The notes under the pieces: generated by a model
Seen by the model: the letters and a program-made list of their open reading frames with translations, nothing else
Databases searched by the model: none
What the model was told of the DNA's origin: nothing
Part shown: one piece after another, positions 36,329 through 44,930 of the stretch
Layout of the letters: each line of letters begins with the position of its first letter
Position numbering within the stretch: the stretch's first letter is position 1
NCBI GenBank assembly: GCA_017437785.1
Contig: JAFRXH010000036.1
Coordinates: forward strand, 1-64,000
Direction: 5' to 3'
DNA: 64,000 nt
Origin: Lachnospiraceae bacterium
GTDB lineage: Bacteria > Bacillota > Clostridia > Lachnospirales > Lachnospiraceae
Program-made: the position numbers and the translations under genes

Positions 36329-37648
36329 GTGTCGCATAAAACCATGAATGATTATAACCTCGAAAAATACGACGCAGCTGCGGAAAAGCTTTATTACCGC
36401 AAACTGGGCAAAATAGTAAATGTGGTGGGGCTGACGCTGGAGAGCGCAGGGCCCGATGCCAAGATGGGCGATATGTGCAGGATCACCACGACAGCCGGCA
36501 ATGTGATAATGAGCGAGGTCGTCGGCTTTAAGAATAACATGACCCTTCTGATGCCTTATGAGAATACTGAAGGCATAGGCGCCGGCTGTATAGTCGAGAA
36601 TATGGAACGGCCGTTGTCCGTGCAGGTGGGGGATTTCCTTCTGGGACAGATACTGGATGGCCTGGGCAGGCCCATAAGCGAGTTCACGCCCACCGGCGAG
36701 ACCTGGTATCCGCTGGATGCCAAGAGCCCGGATCCGATGACCAGGACGATAATAAACGAAGCTCTACCGCTGGGGGTAAAGGCAGTGGATGGGCTTATCA
36801 CCGTGGGCAAGGGCCAAAGGATCGGTATATTCGCGGGCTCTGGTGTAGGTAAATCAACACTGATGGGGATGTTTGCCAGAAATACAAAGGCAGAGCTGAA
36901 CGTGATAGCACTGATAGGAGAGCGCGGCCGTGAGGTGCGCGAGTTCATAGAAAGGGACCTGGGCCCCGAAGGCATGAAGAGGAGCGTCGTGGTATGCGCC
37001 ACTTCCGATAAACCGGCACTTGAACGTAAAAAAGCTGCCCAGACGGCTACGGCCATAGCGGAATACTTCCGCTCCCAGGGCAAGGATGTGCTGCTGATGA
37101 TGGATAACCTTACACGTTTTTCCATGGCGCAGCGTGAGATAGGCCTGGCCACCGGTGAACCGCCTGTTACGCGCGGATACCCGCCCAGCGTTTATTCGGA
37201 AATGCCCAAGCTGCTCGAGCGCGCCGGCAGGGATGATAAGGGCTCCATTACAGGACTCTACGCCGTGCTGGTAGACGGTGACGATTTTAACGAGCCTATA
37301 ACGGATACCGCCCGCGGTATACTGGACGGCCATATAATGCTGTCGCGCCGCCTGGGTGCAAAGGGGCATTATCCCGCCATAGATGTGATGCTCTCCATCT
37401 CACGATGTATGAGCATGGTGACCGACAAGGAGCACCGCCAGGCAGCAACCAAACTTAAGTCTGTCATGGCCACTTATGATGAGGCGGAAGACCTGATCAA
37501 TATAGGTGCTTATAAGAAGGGCTCAAACAAGAACATTGATTATGCCATAGATAAGATAGATGCTGTGAACGAGTTCCTCTGCCAGGACGTGAACGAGAAA
37601 TTCGATTACGAGGAGACCGAGCGCCTCCTTGAAGGGCTGTTTAAGTAA
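36329..37648 (+). CDS. fliI: Flagellum-specific export ATPase FliI
   Basis: Hexameric ATPase related to F1-beta that helps unfold and feed export substrates. Walker A GSGVGKST ends near K175; GERGREVREFIERD and the Walker B LLMMDNLTRFSMAQREI follow, as does the PPSVYSEMPKLLERAG region. About 435-439 aa. The start is ambiguous: GTG 36329 or ATG 36344, neither with a strong ribosome site. A weak hairpin (AGGGG/CCCCT near 36293-36311) lies in the gap after fliH. Confidence 0.95.
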   Translation: MSHKTMNDYNLEKYDAAAEKLYYRKLGKIVNVVGLTLESAGPDAKMGDMCRITTTAGNVIMSEVVGFKNNMTLLMPYENTEGIGAGCIVENMERPLSVQVGDFLLGQILDGLGRPISEFTPTGETWYPLDAKSPDPMTRTIINEALPLGVKAVDGLITVGKGQRIGIFAGSGVGKSTLMGMFARNTKAELNVIALIGERGREVREFIERDLGPEGMKRSVVVCATSDKPALERKKAAQTATAIAEYFRSQGKDVLLMMDNLTRFSMAQREIGLATGEPPVTRGYPPSVYSEMPKLLERAGRDDKGSITGLYAVLVDGDDFNEPITDTARGILDGHIMLSRRLGAKGHYPAIDVMLSISRCMSMVTDKEHRQAATKLKSVMATYDEAEDLINIGAYKKGSNKNIDYAIDKIDAVNEFLCQDVNEKFDYEETERLLEGLFK

Positions 37649-37659
37649 GGGAGAAGAGT

Positions 37660-38115
37660 ATGGCGCGTTTCCGCTACAGGATGCAGAACATCCTTGAACT
37701 GAAGGAGAAGCTGGAGGAGCAGGAGAAGAATAACTTCGCCGCGCGCCGGGCTGCGCTCACGGAGGAAGAGGAGAAGCTGGACGCGGTACTTTCAAAGCGC
37801 GATAGGATAGTGGAAGAGGGCAAGGCGCTCCGCCTTACCACCATAGATACGATAAAGATACGGGAGAACCAGCGGGCTAAAGAGTTCGTTGAGGAAGAGG
37901 TAAAGCAGCAGCGTATCAAGCTGCGCATAGCGGAAAAGAACCTGGATGCTGCCAGGGCCAGGATGCAGGAAGCGATGCAGGAACGCAAGATACATGAGAA
38001 GATGCGTGAGAAGGCCTTCGAGCGATTTGTGGAGGAGCAGAACGCCGAGGAGGTCAAGGAGATAGACCAGCTGACGAGCTACGTATACGGGACTAAGGAA
38101 GACGACGGACAATAA
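37660..38115 (+). CDS. fliJ: Flagellar export chaperone FliJ
   Basis: Small all-helical, highly charged protein (151 aa) predicted to form an antiparallel coiled coil, matching FliJ, the central stalk of the FliI ring. N-terminal RFRYRMQNILELKEKLEEQE is the typical FliJ beginning. Assignment rests on coiled-coil composition and its place directly behind fliI. Confidence 0.9.
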   Translation: MARFRYRMQNILELKEKLEEQEKNNFAARRAALTEEEEKLDAVLSKRDRIVEEGKALRLTTIDTIKIRENQRAKEFVEEEVKQQRIKLRIAEKNLDAARARMQEAMQERKIHEKMREKAFERFVEEQNAEEVKEIDQLTSYVYGTKEDDGQ

Positions 38116-38179
38116 AGGATCTTCTGCCGCGGCACCACCGTAAGAGGGCTGCCGGAGGATCTTAAGGAAGGAGCGGACT

Positions 38180-39031
38180 ATGGCCGACGATTATAAGGCT
38201 GAACGGAAAAAACTTGATGAAGAAAAGAAGAAGCTGAAAAAAGAGCAGATCGCCCAGCGTAAGGAAGCAAAGAAACGTGCCAAGGAACTGGCTGACCAGG
38301 AATCCCAGCTTGAGGGCGAGACTGTTGGCGGCGGCATTTCGATGTTCTTCGTGACACTTTTTATCATAGTGATCTGGCTGGTGATACTGGGAATACTTAT
38401 CAAGCTTGATGTGGGAGGCTTCGGCAGCGGCGTGCTGGCACCTGTTATCGGCAATGTTCCCGTGCTCAATAAGATACTGCCCAGGGATACCACTACAGAG
38501 ACAGAGGACCTGGAGGCATACTATGGTTACACATCCCTGGAAGAGGCTGTGGACCAGATAAAGGCACTGGAGCTGGAACTGCAGAGCGCGCGTACCGCAA
38601 ATGCGGCTTATGCTGCGGATGTTACCCTGCTGCAGGGGGAAGTGCAGAGGCTCTCTACGTTTGAGCAGTCCCAGGAGGAGTTCCAGCGCATAAGGACCGA
38701 ATTTTATGAGGATGTTATCTATGCGGAGAACGGTCCGGGGCCCGAGGAATACCGTAAGTATTACGAACAGATAGATCCTGCAACGGCGGAATATCTGTAC
38801 CAGCTGGTGGTAAAGAGCACCAATGCATCGGCACAGATGGCTGATTATGCATCGGCATATGCTGCAATGCCGCCCGAGGAGGCAGCTGCTATATTTAATA
38901 CCATGGGCAATTCGCTGGAGCTGGTGGGAGAGATACTCTGGTCCATGACCAGTGCCCAGAGAGGCGCTATACTGGCGCAGATGGATGAGAATATAGCAGC
39001 GCAGGTAACACGTATAATGGATCCGGAATAA
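38180..39031 (+). CDS. ylxF: MotE/YlxF-like membrane protein with MgtE-N-like domain
   Basis: 283 aa. A charged helical start (residues 1-50), one membrane segment (about 53-75, MFFVTLFIIVIWLVILGIL), a coiled coil (115-165) and a C-terminal helical domain similar to the MgtE N-terminal domain (AAMPPEEAAAIFNTMG ... LAQMDENIAAQVTRIMD). This is the layout of MotE/YlxF, found between fliJ and fliK in Bacillus. Thought to assist motor or export-gate assembly. A good AAGGAAGGAG ribosome site. Confidence 0.8.
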   Translation: MADDYKAERKKLDEEKKKLKKEQIAQRKEAKKRAKELADQESQLEGETVGGGISMFFVTLFIIVIWLVILGILIKLDVGGFGSGVLAPVIGNVPVLNKILPRDTTTETEDLEAYYGYTSLEEAVDQIKALELELQSARTANAAYAADVTLLQGEVQRLSTFEQSQEEFQRIRTEFYEDVIYAENGPGPEEYRKYYEQIDPATAEYLYQLVVKSTNASAQMADYASAYAAMPPEEAAAIFNTMGNSLELVGEILWSMTSAQRGAILAQMDENIAAQVTRIMDPE

Positions 39032-39125
39032 ACTGTGGGGTTAAGTATAGCCGCCCATCATCCGATAATCTTCATGTAAAGTAATATACGGAAATATCAA
39101 AATGTATTATCCGGGAGGAAAGCAC

Positions 39126-40499
39126 ATGACCATAGCACCGTTGATGGAAAACCCCATGCAGGGCATGCTGATGCCAACCCCCTCCGCAGCCGATACAAAG
39201 ACAGACGGTAAGGGCGATTTCATGCAGGCATTCAGTAACGCCAAGGGCAGCGTTAATACGCAGCAGGACGTTAAGACGGAAGGAACCGGTGCCAAGGGAA
39301 AGGAATCCAAAAATGCGGCGATGGATGCCGCTAACAGAAACAGGAGCGTAAATGAGAACCGTGCGCAGAGAGTGCAGAAGACTCCTGCAAGCGAGCGCAG
39401 CGATACGACTGCGGAAGAAGATGTGGAGGCAGCGATCACTGCCAATGCACAGCAGCTTCTTGCGGATATCATGGAGCTTCTGGGAGATATAACGACAGAA
39501 GGACTTGAGGATGCTCTGTCATCCCTTAATATGGATATGTCAGACCTGCTTTCGGGCGGCGCCGGCAATATGCTGGTAGCGCAGCTTTTCGGAGACGGGG
39601 ATCTGGCATCGCTTCTTGCCGACAGCGATCTTTCTGATATGGCTTCTAAGTTAAGCGACCTTATAGCAGAGGCCATGGAAGATATGAAAGGGCTGATGCC
39701 GGAAGAAAACGCCGAGCGTCTTATGGGCCCGGCTCTTAATGATGCGCTTAAGGAGATGTCGGCTGCGCAGAGCGTGGAAGAGATGCTTTCCGACGCGGTA
39801 ATGCCTGTGGCAGCACCCGAAGAGCCTTATTCACTGGGACAGGAGATAGGCGGCGGACAGAAGGAAGCGGGCGGAGAAGAAGGACCGGCATCCCGCAGGA
39901 GTGAGAGGCGTGAGCATGCGGAGTTTGAACAGATCAGGGAAGAACAGGCAGCGTTCATGCCGAATGCGGATCAGACATCGGAGATCTCTGCGGATGAGCT
40001 GCGTGCACAGACACAGGAATTAAGATATACCACAGATCCTCAGGAGATCTTAGATCAGGTGGCCGACCAGATAAAGACAAAAGTCAAGGAAGACATGAGC
40101 AGCCTTGAGATGGTGCTGCATCCCGCCAGCCTTGGAAATGTAGCACTTAACTTAACGAGTAAGGACGGCAGCGTCAGCGCACAGTTCACCGCACAGAACG
40201 AGGCAGTGAAGGCTGCGCTTGAAAGCCAGCTGGCAGTGCTTAAGGAAAACCTTGAGCAGGCCGGGGTAAGGGTAACCGAAGTATCCGTAGCCGTAGGAAG
40301 CCATGCTTTTGAACAGAATCTTGAGCAGGGCAACGACGGACAGAGTGATGCAGAGGCGAAGGAACAGGAGAGACTGCGCCGTGCAACAAGGCGTATCGAC
40401 CTTGGCCTTGACGGCGATATGGAAGAGATAGACGATGCGGACGCGCTGACGGTGGAGATGATGCAGGCAGACGGTAACCGCATGGATCACAGAGTATAG
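39126..40499 (+). CDS. fliK: Flagellar hook-length control protein FliK
   Basis: Secreted molecular ruler that ends hook growth and switches the export gate. Residues 1-310 are low-complexity, Ala/Glu/Asp-rich and disordered-looking. The C-terminal Flg_hook domain is recognisable at about 325-400 (LEMVLHPASLGNVALNL, then LEQAGVRVTEVSVAVG). 457 aa from ATG 39126, which follows GGGAGGAA; the ATG 24 bases earlier lacks a site. Ruler length varies between species. Confidence 0.9.
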   Translation: MTIAPLMENPMQGMLMPTPSAADTKTDGKGDFMQAFSNAKGSVNTQQDVKTEGTGAKGKESKNAAMDAANRNRSVNENRAQRVQKTPASERSDTTAEEDVEAAITANAQQLLADIMELLGDITTEGLEDALSSLNMDMSDLLSGGAGNMLVAQLFGDGDLASLLADSDLSDMASKLSDLIAEAMEDMKGLMPEENAERLMGPALNDALKEMSAAQSVEEMLSDAVMPVAAPEEPYSLGQEIGGGQKEAGGEEGPASRRSERREHAEFEQIREEQAAFMPNADQTSEISADELRAQTQELRYTTDPQEILDQVADQIKTKVKEDMSSLEMVLHPASLGNVALNLTSKDGSVSAQFTAQNEAVKAALESQLAVLKENLEQAGVRVTEVSVAVGSHAFEQNLEQGNDGQSDAEAKEQERLRRATRRIDLGLDGDMEEIDDADALTVEMMQADGNRMDHRV

Positions 40500-40530
40500 G
40501 CGCCCATATGCAGGCCGGAGTGCCTGCGGT

Positions 40531-40560
40531 GTCATCCGAAGCGGCAGCTAAGGATCTTTC
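40531..40560 (+). repeat. Degenerate copy of the dispersed intergenic repeat
   Basis: GTCATCC-GAAGCGGCAGCTAAGGATCTTTC: the ends match the repeat at 31761 and 62999 while the centre has diverged. It lies between fliK and flgD, 20 bases before the flgD ribosome site. Confidence 0.6.
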
Positions 40561-40582
40561 CGTGTATTTAAGGAGGTAACAT

Positions 40583-41440
40583 ATGAGTCTGATGGCGGAA
40601 TTTGTTGACGGTAAGTTCAACACAGAGACAGCGTCCAGCGCATCATTAAAGAGTGCGCATGAAGATAAGAATAAATCCGGAGTGGACAGCGAAGCTTTCC
40701 TTACCCTTCTGGTAGCGGAAATGCAGAACCAGGATCCGCTGGAGCCCACATCCAATACGGAGTGGATCAGCCAGTACGCCACATTCACCCAGGTTAGCGA
40801 GATCCAGTCCATAGGTGACGCCATGAACGGAGTTCAGGCGCAGGGGCTTGTGGGCAAGAATGTCATCATGAGAGTGACTGAATCCACCGGCGAGACCAAT
40901 TATATCGACGGCATGGTGGAGCGTGTTGGCTATGAAGAAGGCAAGGCATATGTATACATCAACGGTAATCCCTATTCGATCGACGATCTGGATACCGTTA
41001 TCAGTGACCAGTATATGGCAGCACAGGAAAAGGTGGACCAGATCCGTGGCCTGATCAAGAAGCTGCCTTCGCTTCAGGAGCTTACCATCAGCGACCAGGA
41101 TACCGTAGTGGAGATGGGCAGGATACTCTCGGGTATGAGCGAATATGAGAAGAGCTTCATCGAAAAGGATGCCCTGGCTGTCATCAACGAGTACGGAGAG
41201 CGTATGCTGGCTATAGTGGCCGATCATAATGCGCAGGATGCGGCGCAGACCATAAAGGAAGCTATGGAACGCCTGCCTGACATCGATGAGATAGATCCTT
41301 CCCAACATAAGGAACTGATCGAGAACTTAAAGGGCGCGCTTGATGAGCTCAATGATACAGCAAAGGATTACCTGGGACAGGATAACATCGAGAAGATAGA
41401 GGCGTACTACGCAAAGCTTAAAGAACTGCAGGAAGACTGA
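40583..41440 (+). CDS. flgD: Flagellar hook cap/assembly protein FlgD
   Basis: Scaffold that caps the growing hook. The conserved FlgD core is at residues 30-70 (FLTLLVAEMQNQDPLEPTSN, then EWISQYATFTQVSEIQS). A beta-rich segment follows (about 95-135). Residues 140-285 are helical and charged rather than the Ig-like domain of enterobacterial FlgD. At 285 aa it is long for a Firmicute FlgD. AAGGAGG ribosome site. Confidence 0.9.
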   Translation: MSLMAEFVDGKFNTETASSASLKSAHEDKNKSGVDSEAFLTLLVAEMQNQDPLEPTSNTEWISQYATFTQVSEIQSIGDAMNGVQAQGLVGKNVIMRVTESTGETNYIDGMVERVGYEEGKAYVYINGNPYSIDDLDTVISDQYMAAQEKVDQIRGLIKKLPSLQELTISDQDTVVEMGRILSGMSEYEKSFIEKDALAVINEYGERMLAIVADHNAQDAAQTIKEAMERLPDIDEIDPSQHKELIENLKGALDELNDTAKDYLGQDNIEKIEAYYAKLKELQED

Positions 41441-41486
41441 AAACTGCGCCTTATAAGCGCTGTGCCGTTTAGAGCCGCTCCGCCAT

Positions 41487-41514
41487 GTCATTCTGAGCGA
41501 AGCGAAGAATCTTT
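41487..41514 (+). repeat. Copy of the dispersed intergenic repeat
   Basis: GTCATTCTGAGCGAAGCG continuing AAGAATCTTT. Both arms carry the compensating change C to T and G to A (ATTCT / AGAAT in place of ATCCT / AGGAT), so pairing is preserved. It lies between flgD and the promoter of flgE. Confidence 0.85.
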
Positions 41515-41524
41515 ACCCGGGCTA

Positions 41525-41552
41525 TAAAGAAACTCTCATCCTTCACCGATAA
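41525..41552 (+). promoter_or_regulatory. SigD (sigma-28) promoter candidate upstream of flgE
   Basis: TAAA (41525-41528), a 16-base spacer and ACCGATAA (41545-41552), against the consensus TAAA-N15-GCCGATAA; 11 of 12 positions match. The predicted start is near 41560, about 125 bases before flgE. sigD itself is at 62204-62974, so this would be an internal class-III promoter. Confidence 0.65.
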
Positions 41553-41559
41553 ACATTAT

Positions 41560-41661
41560 GTAGGCGAGAGGAAGTTTTCTCAGGGAAGAGAAAATTTTGA
41601 TAAAGGATTTCAAGCTCCTTTCGATTATTAAAACAAACGAAAGGGGCTTTTTATGTGCCCC
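41560..41661 (+). promoter_or_regulatory. flgE leader with mutually exclusive hairpins
   Basis: Hairpin 1: AAGTTTTCTC (41572-41581) with GAGAAAATTT (41588-41597). Terminator-like stem: AAGCTCCTTTCG (41612-41623) with CGAAAGGGGCTT (41638-41649), followed by TTT. AAAGGA (41602-41607) can pair with TCCTTT inside the 5' arm, and GGGGC (41643-41647) with GCCCC (41657-41661) can capture the 3' arm. Either alternative would disrupt the terminator. The flgE ribosome site (AAGGAGG, 41670) follows. Confidence 0.55.
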
Positions 41662-41685
41662 GGAATATAAAGGAGGAACTGCCTT

Positions 41686-43425
41686 ATGATGAGATCACTC
41701 TTCGCCGGTGTTGCGGGATTAAAAACACACCAGATCAAGATGGACGTTATCGGTAACAACATTGCCAACGTCAATACCGTAGGTTATAAATCCCAGTCTA
41801 TCAATTTCGCTGAGCTTATGTATCAGACCACACAGTCTGCATCGGGTCCCAATGCGGATACAGGCCGCGCCGGTGTCAATGCAAAGCAGATAGGTCTCGG
41901 TACTGTTTCTGCAGCCATCACCACCAATATGTCGGCACAGGGTTCATCGCAGAACACAGGTAATGCATTTGACCTGCGTATATCCGGCGATGCGTTCTTT
42001 ATCGTAAACGGCGGCTCCGGAAACCTCTTCACCCGTGACGGTTCCTTCTATGTCGACGCTATGGGTAATCTGGCAATGAGCAGCAACGGCTATAACGTAA
42101 TGGGCTGGCAGGTTGATGAGAACGGCGATATCGTTCAGGATAACGTGAGCAAGCTGCAGATATTAAAGGCAGAGAACATGACCAGTGCGCCCCAGGTTAC
42201 CAGCCGCGCGAATATGAGCGGTATCATCGATAAGATGGATCCCCAGGTAATGGGCGACGGAAAGATAGTAAACCTCCAGATCTACGATAATCTGGGTTAT
42301 TCATATACCGCAAGATTCCTTGTGCAGAGCACCGATGATGAGGGAATGTACACCGTGACTCTTGATGATCTGCGCGATGCAAATAATGATTCCGTTATCA
42401 AAGATACCACCAAGAAGGACGGAACCGTTGTCAAGGCTAAATACGATGCCAATATATTCACCGGTGCCGGCTTTGAGAGGAAGGATCCTCCTACCTACAC
42501 CAACCCTATCATGAGAGCCAAGACTTATACTCTTTCCGACAGATGGAATGTTAATCCTGACGGTACTCTGGTAAGCAAAGCGGACGATACCGTGACACTG
42601 TCTCCCGGAAGCGATGAATATGCGGCAGCCTGGGGCTTCACTGAAGGCTGGGAGAAATTCTCCAATCTGTTCACTTCCGAGACCGACGCAGACGGTAACA
42701 GGACCTACACCAGACTGGGTGCGGGACTTACTGATATGATCGATGCCACAAACGGTACCATTAAGGTTGACGGTTACTATGCTGAGGACGGCAAGGTGTT
42801 AAAGCTCAGCTACGATCAGATAAGCGGTGCCCTTCAGGGTATCGACGCCCTTAAGAACGATCTTAAGAATTTCTTCTTGAACGTGGAACCCCTTGAGGCA
42901 GGCGCTGACAATCCCTTCTCAATGAACTCCGCACAGGGAGAGGATCAGGGAAAACCCGGTATCGCCATCTTCATGGACCAGACCACTAACGTAAATAATG
43001 AGAAGAAGTCCACCATAGGCGCACTTAGCGGTGATGCCGACGGTTTCGGTACCGGCTGGGCGGTAGGTGCGATGACAGGTGTTTCGATCCAGGGCGACGG
43101 CAAGATCTATGGTGCTTACGATAACGGCCAGACCAAGCTTTTGGGCCAGATAGCGGTAGCGAAGTTCGCAAATGCCACCGGTCTTGAGAAGATGGGTGAG
43201 AACCTTTACGCCGCAACCCTTAACTCCGGACAGTTTGACGGCGTGGGCGTGGATGTTTCCGCAGACGGCGGCAAGGTATCCACAGGTATACTGGAAATGT
43301 CAAACGTGGATCTGTCAACGGAATTTACCGAGCTCATCACCACCCAGAGAGGTTTCCAGGCAAACAGCCGTATCATCACCGTATCCGATACACTGCTTGA
43401 GGAGCTTGTAAATCTGAAGAGATAA
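41686..43425 (+). CDS. flgE: Flagellar hook protein FlgE
   Basis: Structural subunit of the hook. N-terminal MRSLFAGVAGLKTHQIKMD and GNNIANVNTVGYKSQSI, and C-terminal NVDLSTEFTELITTQRGFQANSR, form the paired D0 helices of rod/hook proteins. The 579-aa length reflects an enlarged central domain (about residues 160-430). Two adjacent ATG codons are possible; the first follows AAGGAGG. It has its own SigD-like promoter and leader, and a terminator 205 bases behind it. Confidence 0.95.
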   Translation: MMRSLFAGVAGLKTHQIKMDVIGNNIANVNTVGYKSQSINFAELMYQTTQSASGPNADTGRAGVNAKQIGLGTVSAAITTNMSAQGSSQNTGNAFDLRISGDAFFIVNGGSGNLFTRDGSFYVDAMGNLAMSSNGYNVMGWQVDENGDIVQDNVSKLQILKAENMTSAPQVTSRANMSGIIDKMDPQVMGDGKIVNLQIYDNLGYSYTARFLVQSTDDEGMYTVTLDDLRDANNDSVIKDTTKKDGTVVKAKYDANIFTGAGFERKDPPTYTNPIMRAKTYTLSDRWNVNPDGTLVSKADDTVTLSPGSDEYAAAWGFTEGWEKFSNLFTSETDADGNRTYTRLGAGLTDMIDATNGTIKVDGYYAEDGKVLKLSYDQISGALQGIDALKNDLKNFFLNVEPLEAGADNPFSMNSAQGEDQGKPGIAIFMDQTTNVNNEKKSTIGALSGDADGFGTGWAVGAMTGVSIQGDGKIYGAYDNGQTKLLGQIAVAKFANATGLEKMGENLYAATLNSGQFDGVGVDVSADGGKVSTGILEMSNVDLSTEFTELITTQRGFQANSRIITVSDTLLEELVNLKR

Positions 43426-43435
43426 TGTGATGCCA

Positions 43436-43575
43436 GGGTCAAAAGCTCATGAGTTTGGGACCCGCACGAACATGAGCAAGTAGCAGAATGCCTGTTTTTT
43501 AGGCATTCTTGCGGATCGCGAATGGTCGTAGGATTGCGGGAGTGCGAAGCACGAAGCAATCCGTAAGCATCATAA
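43436..43575 (+). repeat. Compact structured element of about 140 bases downstream of flgE
   Basis: Three stems in series: GGGTC / GACCC with an inner CTCATGAG; GCAAG-N4-AGAATGCCT, loop GTTTTTT, AGGCATTCT-TGC (43477-43512); and GGATTGC / GCAATCC (43531-43562) enclosing GTGC-GAA-GCAC. No reading frame of note crosses it. It could be a dispersed structured repeat, a small RNA or a 3' UTR element. Confidence 0.55.
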
Positions 43576-43629
43576 AGTGAATAAAAAAACAATTGACCTT
43601 AACAGTATAATGTGTGATATGACGGAATT

Positions 43630-43656
43630 ACCCGAGGGTCAGGCCTCGGGTTTTTT
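43630..43656 (+). terminator. Terminator between flgE and flbD
   Basis: CCCGAGG (43631-43637) pairs with CCTCGGG (43644-43650) and is followed by TTTTTT. It splits the flagellar cluster into flgB-flgE and flbD-sigD sections. No convincing promoter was found between it and flbD at 43856, so readthrough or an unrecognised promoter is needed. Confidence 0.85.
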
Positions 43657-43689
43657 CGCTTTTTTATCACGGGAGTAACAGCCGGCGAT

Positions 43690-43836
43690 GTCATCCTGAG
43701 CGCGGCGAAGGATCCTGACAGAGTAAATTCATAAACGAAACAAAATCATTAAACAAGCCTGTACTTTACAGTATGGACCCGGTCATTCAGGATGCTTCGG
43801 GCTGAGTCCTCAGAATGACATAAAGCGAAGGATCTT
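43690..43836 (+). repeat. Two rearranged copies of the dispersed repeat before flbD
   Basis: Copy at 43690-43717: GTCATCCTGAGCGCGGCG then AAGGATCCTG. A compound copy at 43782-43836 begins GTCATTCAGGATGCTTCGG and contains the inverted end CAGAATGAC before GCGAAGGATCTTT, so it looks like two copies fused head-to-head. The latter ends 20 bases before the flbD start. Nothing else is seen in this part of the 430-base gap. Confidence 0.75.
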
Positions 43837-43855
43837 TAAGAGGAGTTTACATAAT

Positions 43856-44041
43856 ATGATCGAGCTGACCAAGATAAACGGCAGTACAGTCCTCATAAAC
43901 TGCGACCTGATAGAGTATGTAGAGGAGACCCCGGACACGGTAGTTACGTTAACGACGGGGCATAAGTTAATAGTAAAAGAGAGTAGACAAGAGATAAAAA
44001 ATCTTGTAAAATGCTATAAGCAGGAAATATATCATGGATGA
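43856..44041 (+). CDS. flbD: Flagellar protein FlbD/SwrD
   Basis: 61 aa, the FlbD/SwrD family: MIELTKINGSTVLINCDLIE and TLTTGHKLIVKES are the conserved halves. SwrD in Bacillus subtilis raises flagellar motor power and lies between flgE and fliL, as here. Ribosome site AAGAGGAG with an ATG start. Followed after 78 bases by motA. Confidence 0.9.
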   Translation: MIELTKINGSTVLINCDLIEYVEETPDTVVTLTTGHKLIVKESRQEIKNLVKCYKQEIYHG

Positions 44042-44119
44042 TGACACGGAGACCGATGGAAGGGTCACTGTGTTTTTGCGTGTGTTTACTAAAAATATTT
44101 ACAGGGGATAAGAGAGATA

Positions 44120-44917
44120 ATGGATATAGCATCGGTAATCGGTCTGGTGGCCTGCCTTTTCCTGATGATCTTCGGTATCGTCTTTGACGGTAAGGCGTTT
44201 ACCATAAATATGGGTTCACTCCTGAATTTCCTGGATGCACCCTCTGCCATAATCACCTTTGGCGGAGCATTTATGTGTATCATGGCCGGTAATACCATGA
44301 GCGATTTCGTTGCCGGGCTTAAGAGCTTCGGCGTGATCTTTAAGCCGCCCCAGGCCGATCCGGTGGGGACCATCACCAAGATAATCGAGCTTTCCAACGT
44401 AGCACGTAAGGAAGGCCTTCTTGCTTTGGAAGAAGGAGCCGGTGATATTGATGATCCGTTCTTAAAGAAGGGCATCATGCTGGTCGTGGACGGTACCGAT
44501 CCGGAACTGGTACGCGATATCATGGAGAACGAACTGGGTGCCATGGAGGAGCGCCATAAGGCCAAGAAAGGCTTCTGGGAAGGAGTTGCGGCAATGGGCC
44601 CTGCCTGGGGTATGATCGGTACCCTTATCGGTCTGGTTAACATGCTTAAGGCTCTGGACGATCCCAACGCCATCGGCCCCGCAATGGCCGTAGCCTTGCT
44701 GACAACCATGTACGGTTCCATGCTGGCTAACTGGATATGTGCCCCCGTCACTTCAAAGATGAGCGTGTATAACGGCATAGAAGCCGGTGTAAAACAGATA
44801 ATGATAGAAGGCCTTCTCTCAATACAGGCAGGTGAAAATCCCCGTGTTATCGAAGAGAAGCTTAAATCCTTCCTTGCACCTGCAGACAGACCTACAGGTG
44901 AAGATAAGGGTGAATAA
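44120..44917 (+). CDS. motA: Flagellar stator protein MotA
   Basis: Membrane subunit of the ion-driven stator. Four membrane segments (about 4-24, 33-55, 148-172, 182-205) with a cytoplasmic loop between 2 and 3 carrying charged residues for FliG contact. Segment 3 is PAWGMIGTLIGLV and segment 4 AVALLTTMYGSML; the Thr in each matches PomA-type Na+ stators better than Escherichia coli MotA. 265 aa. Confidence 0.93.
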   Translation: MDIASVIGLVACLFLMIFGIVFDGKAFTINMGSLLNFLDAPSAIITFGGAFMCIMAGNTMSDFVAGLKSFGVIFKPPQADPVGTITKIIELSNVARKEGLLALEEGAGDIDDPFLKKGIMLVVDGTDPELVRDIMENELGAMEERHKAKKGFWEGVAAMGPAWGMIGTLIGLVNMLKALDDPNAIGPAMAVALLTTMYGSMLANWICAPVTSKMSVYNGIEAGVKQIMIEGLLSIQAGENPRVIEEKLKSFLAPADRPTGEDKGE

Positions 44918-44930
44918 GAGGTAGTGTAAG

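Noticed and set aside
43593-43611. SigA promoter from TTGACC and TATAAT
   Set aside because: The boxes are only seven bases apart, far too close.
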